This document shows positions 63,164 to 64,000 of a DNA stretch of 64,000 nucleotides, piece by piece. Numbering within the stretch: position 1 is the stretch's first letter; every line of letters begins with the position of its first letter. Origin of the DNA: Pratylenchus scribneri (Eukaryota; Nematoda; Chromadorea; Rhabditida; Pratylenchidae); the NCBI GenBank assembly GCA_030063045.1, contig JAQSEB010000004.1:2666001-2730000 (forward strand). The letters are read 5' to 3'. A model generated the notes under the pieces. That model was not told where the DNA came from. It saw only the letters and a program-made list of their open reading frames with translations, and searched no databases. A program made the translations under genes and the position numbers.

Positions 63164-63235
63164 GGGCTCAACCGTGGATCGAACACGGGACCTCTTGCAC
63201 CCAAAGCAAGAATCATACCACTAGACCATTGAGCC
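63164..63235 (-). tRNA. tRNA-Pro (anticodon TGG)
   Basis: On the minus strand the 7-bp acceptor stem is GGCTCAA with TTGAGCC. The D-arm/A box is TGGTCTAGTGGTATGATTC, the anticodon arm CTTGC-TTTGGGT-GCAAG puts TGG at positions 34-36, and the T-arm is CCGTG-TTCGATC-CACGG (B box GTTCGATCC). There is no intron. A T run (ATATTTTTT) follows within a few bases as the Pol III terminator. It decodes CCA (and by wobble other proline codons). Confidence 0.95.
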
Positions 63236-63299
63236 ATAACGATGGAAGAATTAATCAAAACTTTATGCGCGGAAAAAGACCTTTCATTGCCGCCATTTC

Positions 63300-63760
63300 A
63301 ATACGTGAATTTTCTTTTGGCCATAGCTCAACAAGGAAGCAACCAATTCAGGAATGCGATAGGCCATTTCAAAGCCCTGAATGTACTCTAAAAAGTTGCT
63401 TTAAGCCTTCCATAATTAGCTACTGCCTCATTGAGATATGAGCCAAAAACTAGAATTAATGAGTGAATCAGGAAATTTCCACTATATGGGTTGTCCTTTT
63501 GGCTATATTTCAACAGGGAAGCAACCAATTTAGAAAGGCAATATTCCATTTGAAAGCTCTAAATGTCCACTCAAAAGTGGCTTTGAAAATTTTTTCTAAA
63601 TTTAAAATAATTTATAAATTAAGCGGCTTTTCCTCATAAAATTCGGGTTTATTACATACAAAGACATGTAATTTAAAAATGGATTTTAATAAAAATTTAA
63701 ATAAGGCCAAATTGTAGAGGACATTTTTGGCTTTAAAAGATATATCTCTTTCCCATCAGT
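63300..63760. repeat. Dispersed repeat family A copy (inverted orientation)
   Basis: Contains 'aggccatttcaaagccctga', 'atgtactctaaaaagttgct' and 'cctcattgagatatgagcca', then a second unit to about 63760. Confidence 0.75.
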
Positions 63761-64000
63761 AAAGCCAATAAAATAAATCAAAAATTACAAGGAAAATGTT
63801 GCTACAAAAAAGTCGATTTTTAATCTTTTTTGGCCAAACTTTTGGCCATTTTTTTATTTCTTTTATTTCAATTTCGAAGAAAAGAAAGCGCAAAATTCAA
63901 TGGCAAAGGTGCGAAAAATTCTTTTGCCGAGTGGAAAATGTATTTTCAAATTTAGTCCCAAAAAATGTTAAATTGAATGGGAAAAATGTGAGAAGAATTT

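Overview
The window looks like nuclear DNA of an intron-rich, AT-rich metazoan, most likely a nematode (inference; possibly a plant-parasitic tylenchid). It holds one host kinase gene spread over about 38 kb, one complete Maverick/Polinton virus-like transposon of 19.4 kb, one short LTR retroelement, one tRNA-Pro gene, at least eight tandem arrays and several dispersed repeat families. All exon models were built by eye from splice signals, phase and family similarity; no alignment was run.

Layout. 1-4056: mostly non-coding, with a small transmembrane-protein gene end (819-1091, minus) and a 28-29 bp array (2341-2825). 4063-23454: Maverick/Polinton with identical 144-bp terminal inverted repeats and a 6-bp target duplication ACCCAG on both sides. 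Its plus strand carries an intronless virion module: packaging ATPase, two small proteins, integrase with chromodomain, minor capsid protein, adenain-like protease, a pVI-like protein, the major capsid protein and a membrane protein. Its minus strand carries an intact 15-exon protein-primed DNA polymerase B (1379 codons). The element also carries unexpected cargo: a two-repeat TATA-binding-protein homologue (4353-5044), an Argonaute-derived protein that ends just after its PAZ domain (5128-5922), and a Cys-pair zinc-binding, acidic/lysine-rich protein (21451-22772). The major capsid gene has one in-frame stop with its conserved C-terminal part still open downstream.

23665-61687 (minus): a protein kinase D gene (DKF/PRKD family). 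Nineteen exons join in phase to 1009 codons: N-terminal domain, C1a, C1b, PH, kinase. Its stop codon lies about 205 bp from the Maverick, so the element sits just beyond the 3' end. The introns hold most of the window's repeats. Several arrays are built on the palindrome TTTCCGGAAA. A 2.9-kb LTR element (53676-56583, TSD GTTAC) lies in a 10-kb intron. Two phase-compatible alternative first exons (51026-51047 and 29577-30258) suggest shorter isoforms.

How it may work together. The forward Maverick genes provide capsid, packaging, maturation and integration, and the polymerase provides protein-primed replication. Three forward genes carry an ATAAATAA box ending exactly 33 nt before their ATG, which suggests a transposon-specific promoter; the encoded TBP homologue is a natural candidate reader (inference). 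The PAZ-only protein could bind small-RNA 3' ends and so blunt host silencing (inference). These two minus-strand genes at the left end are the most novel content of the window.
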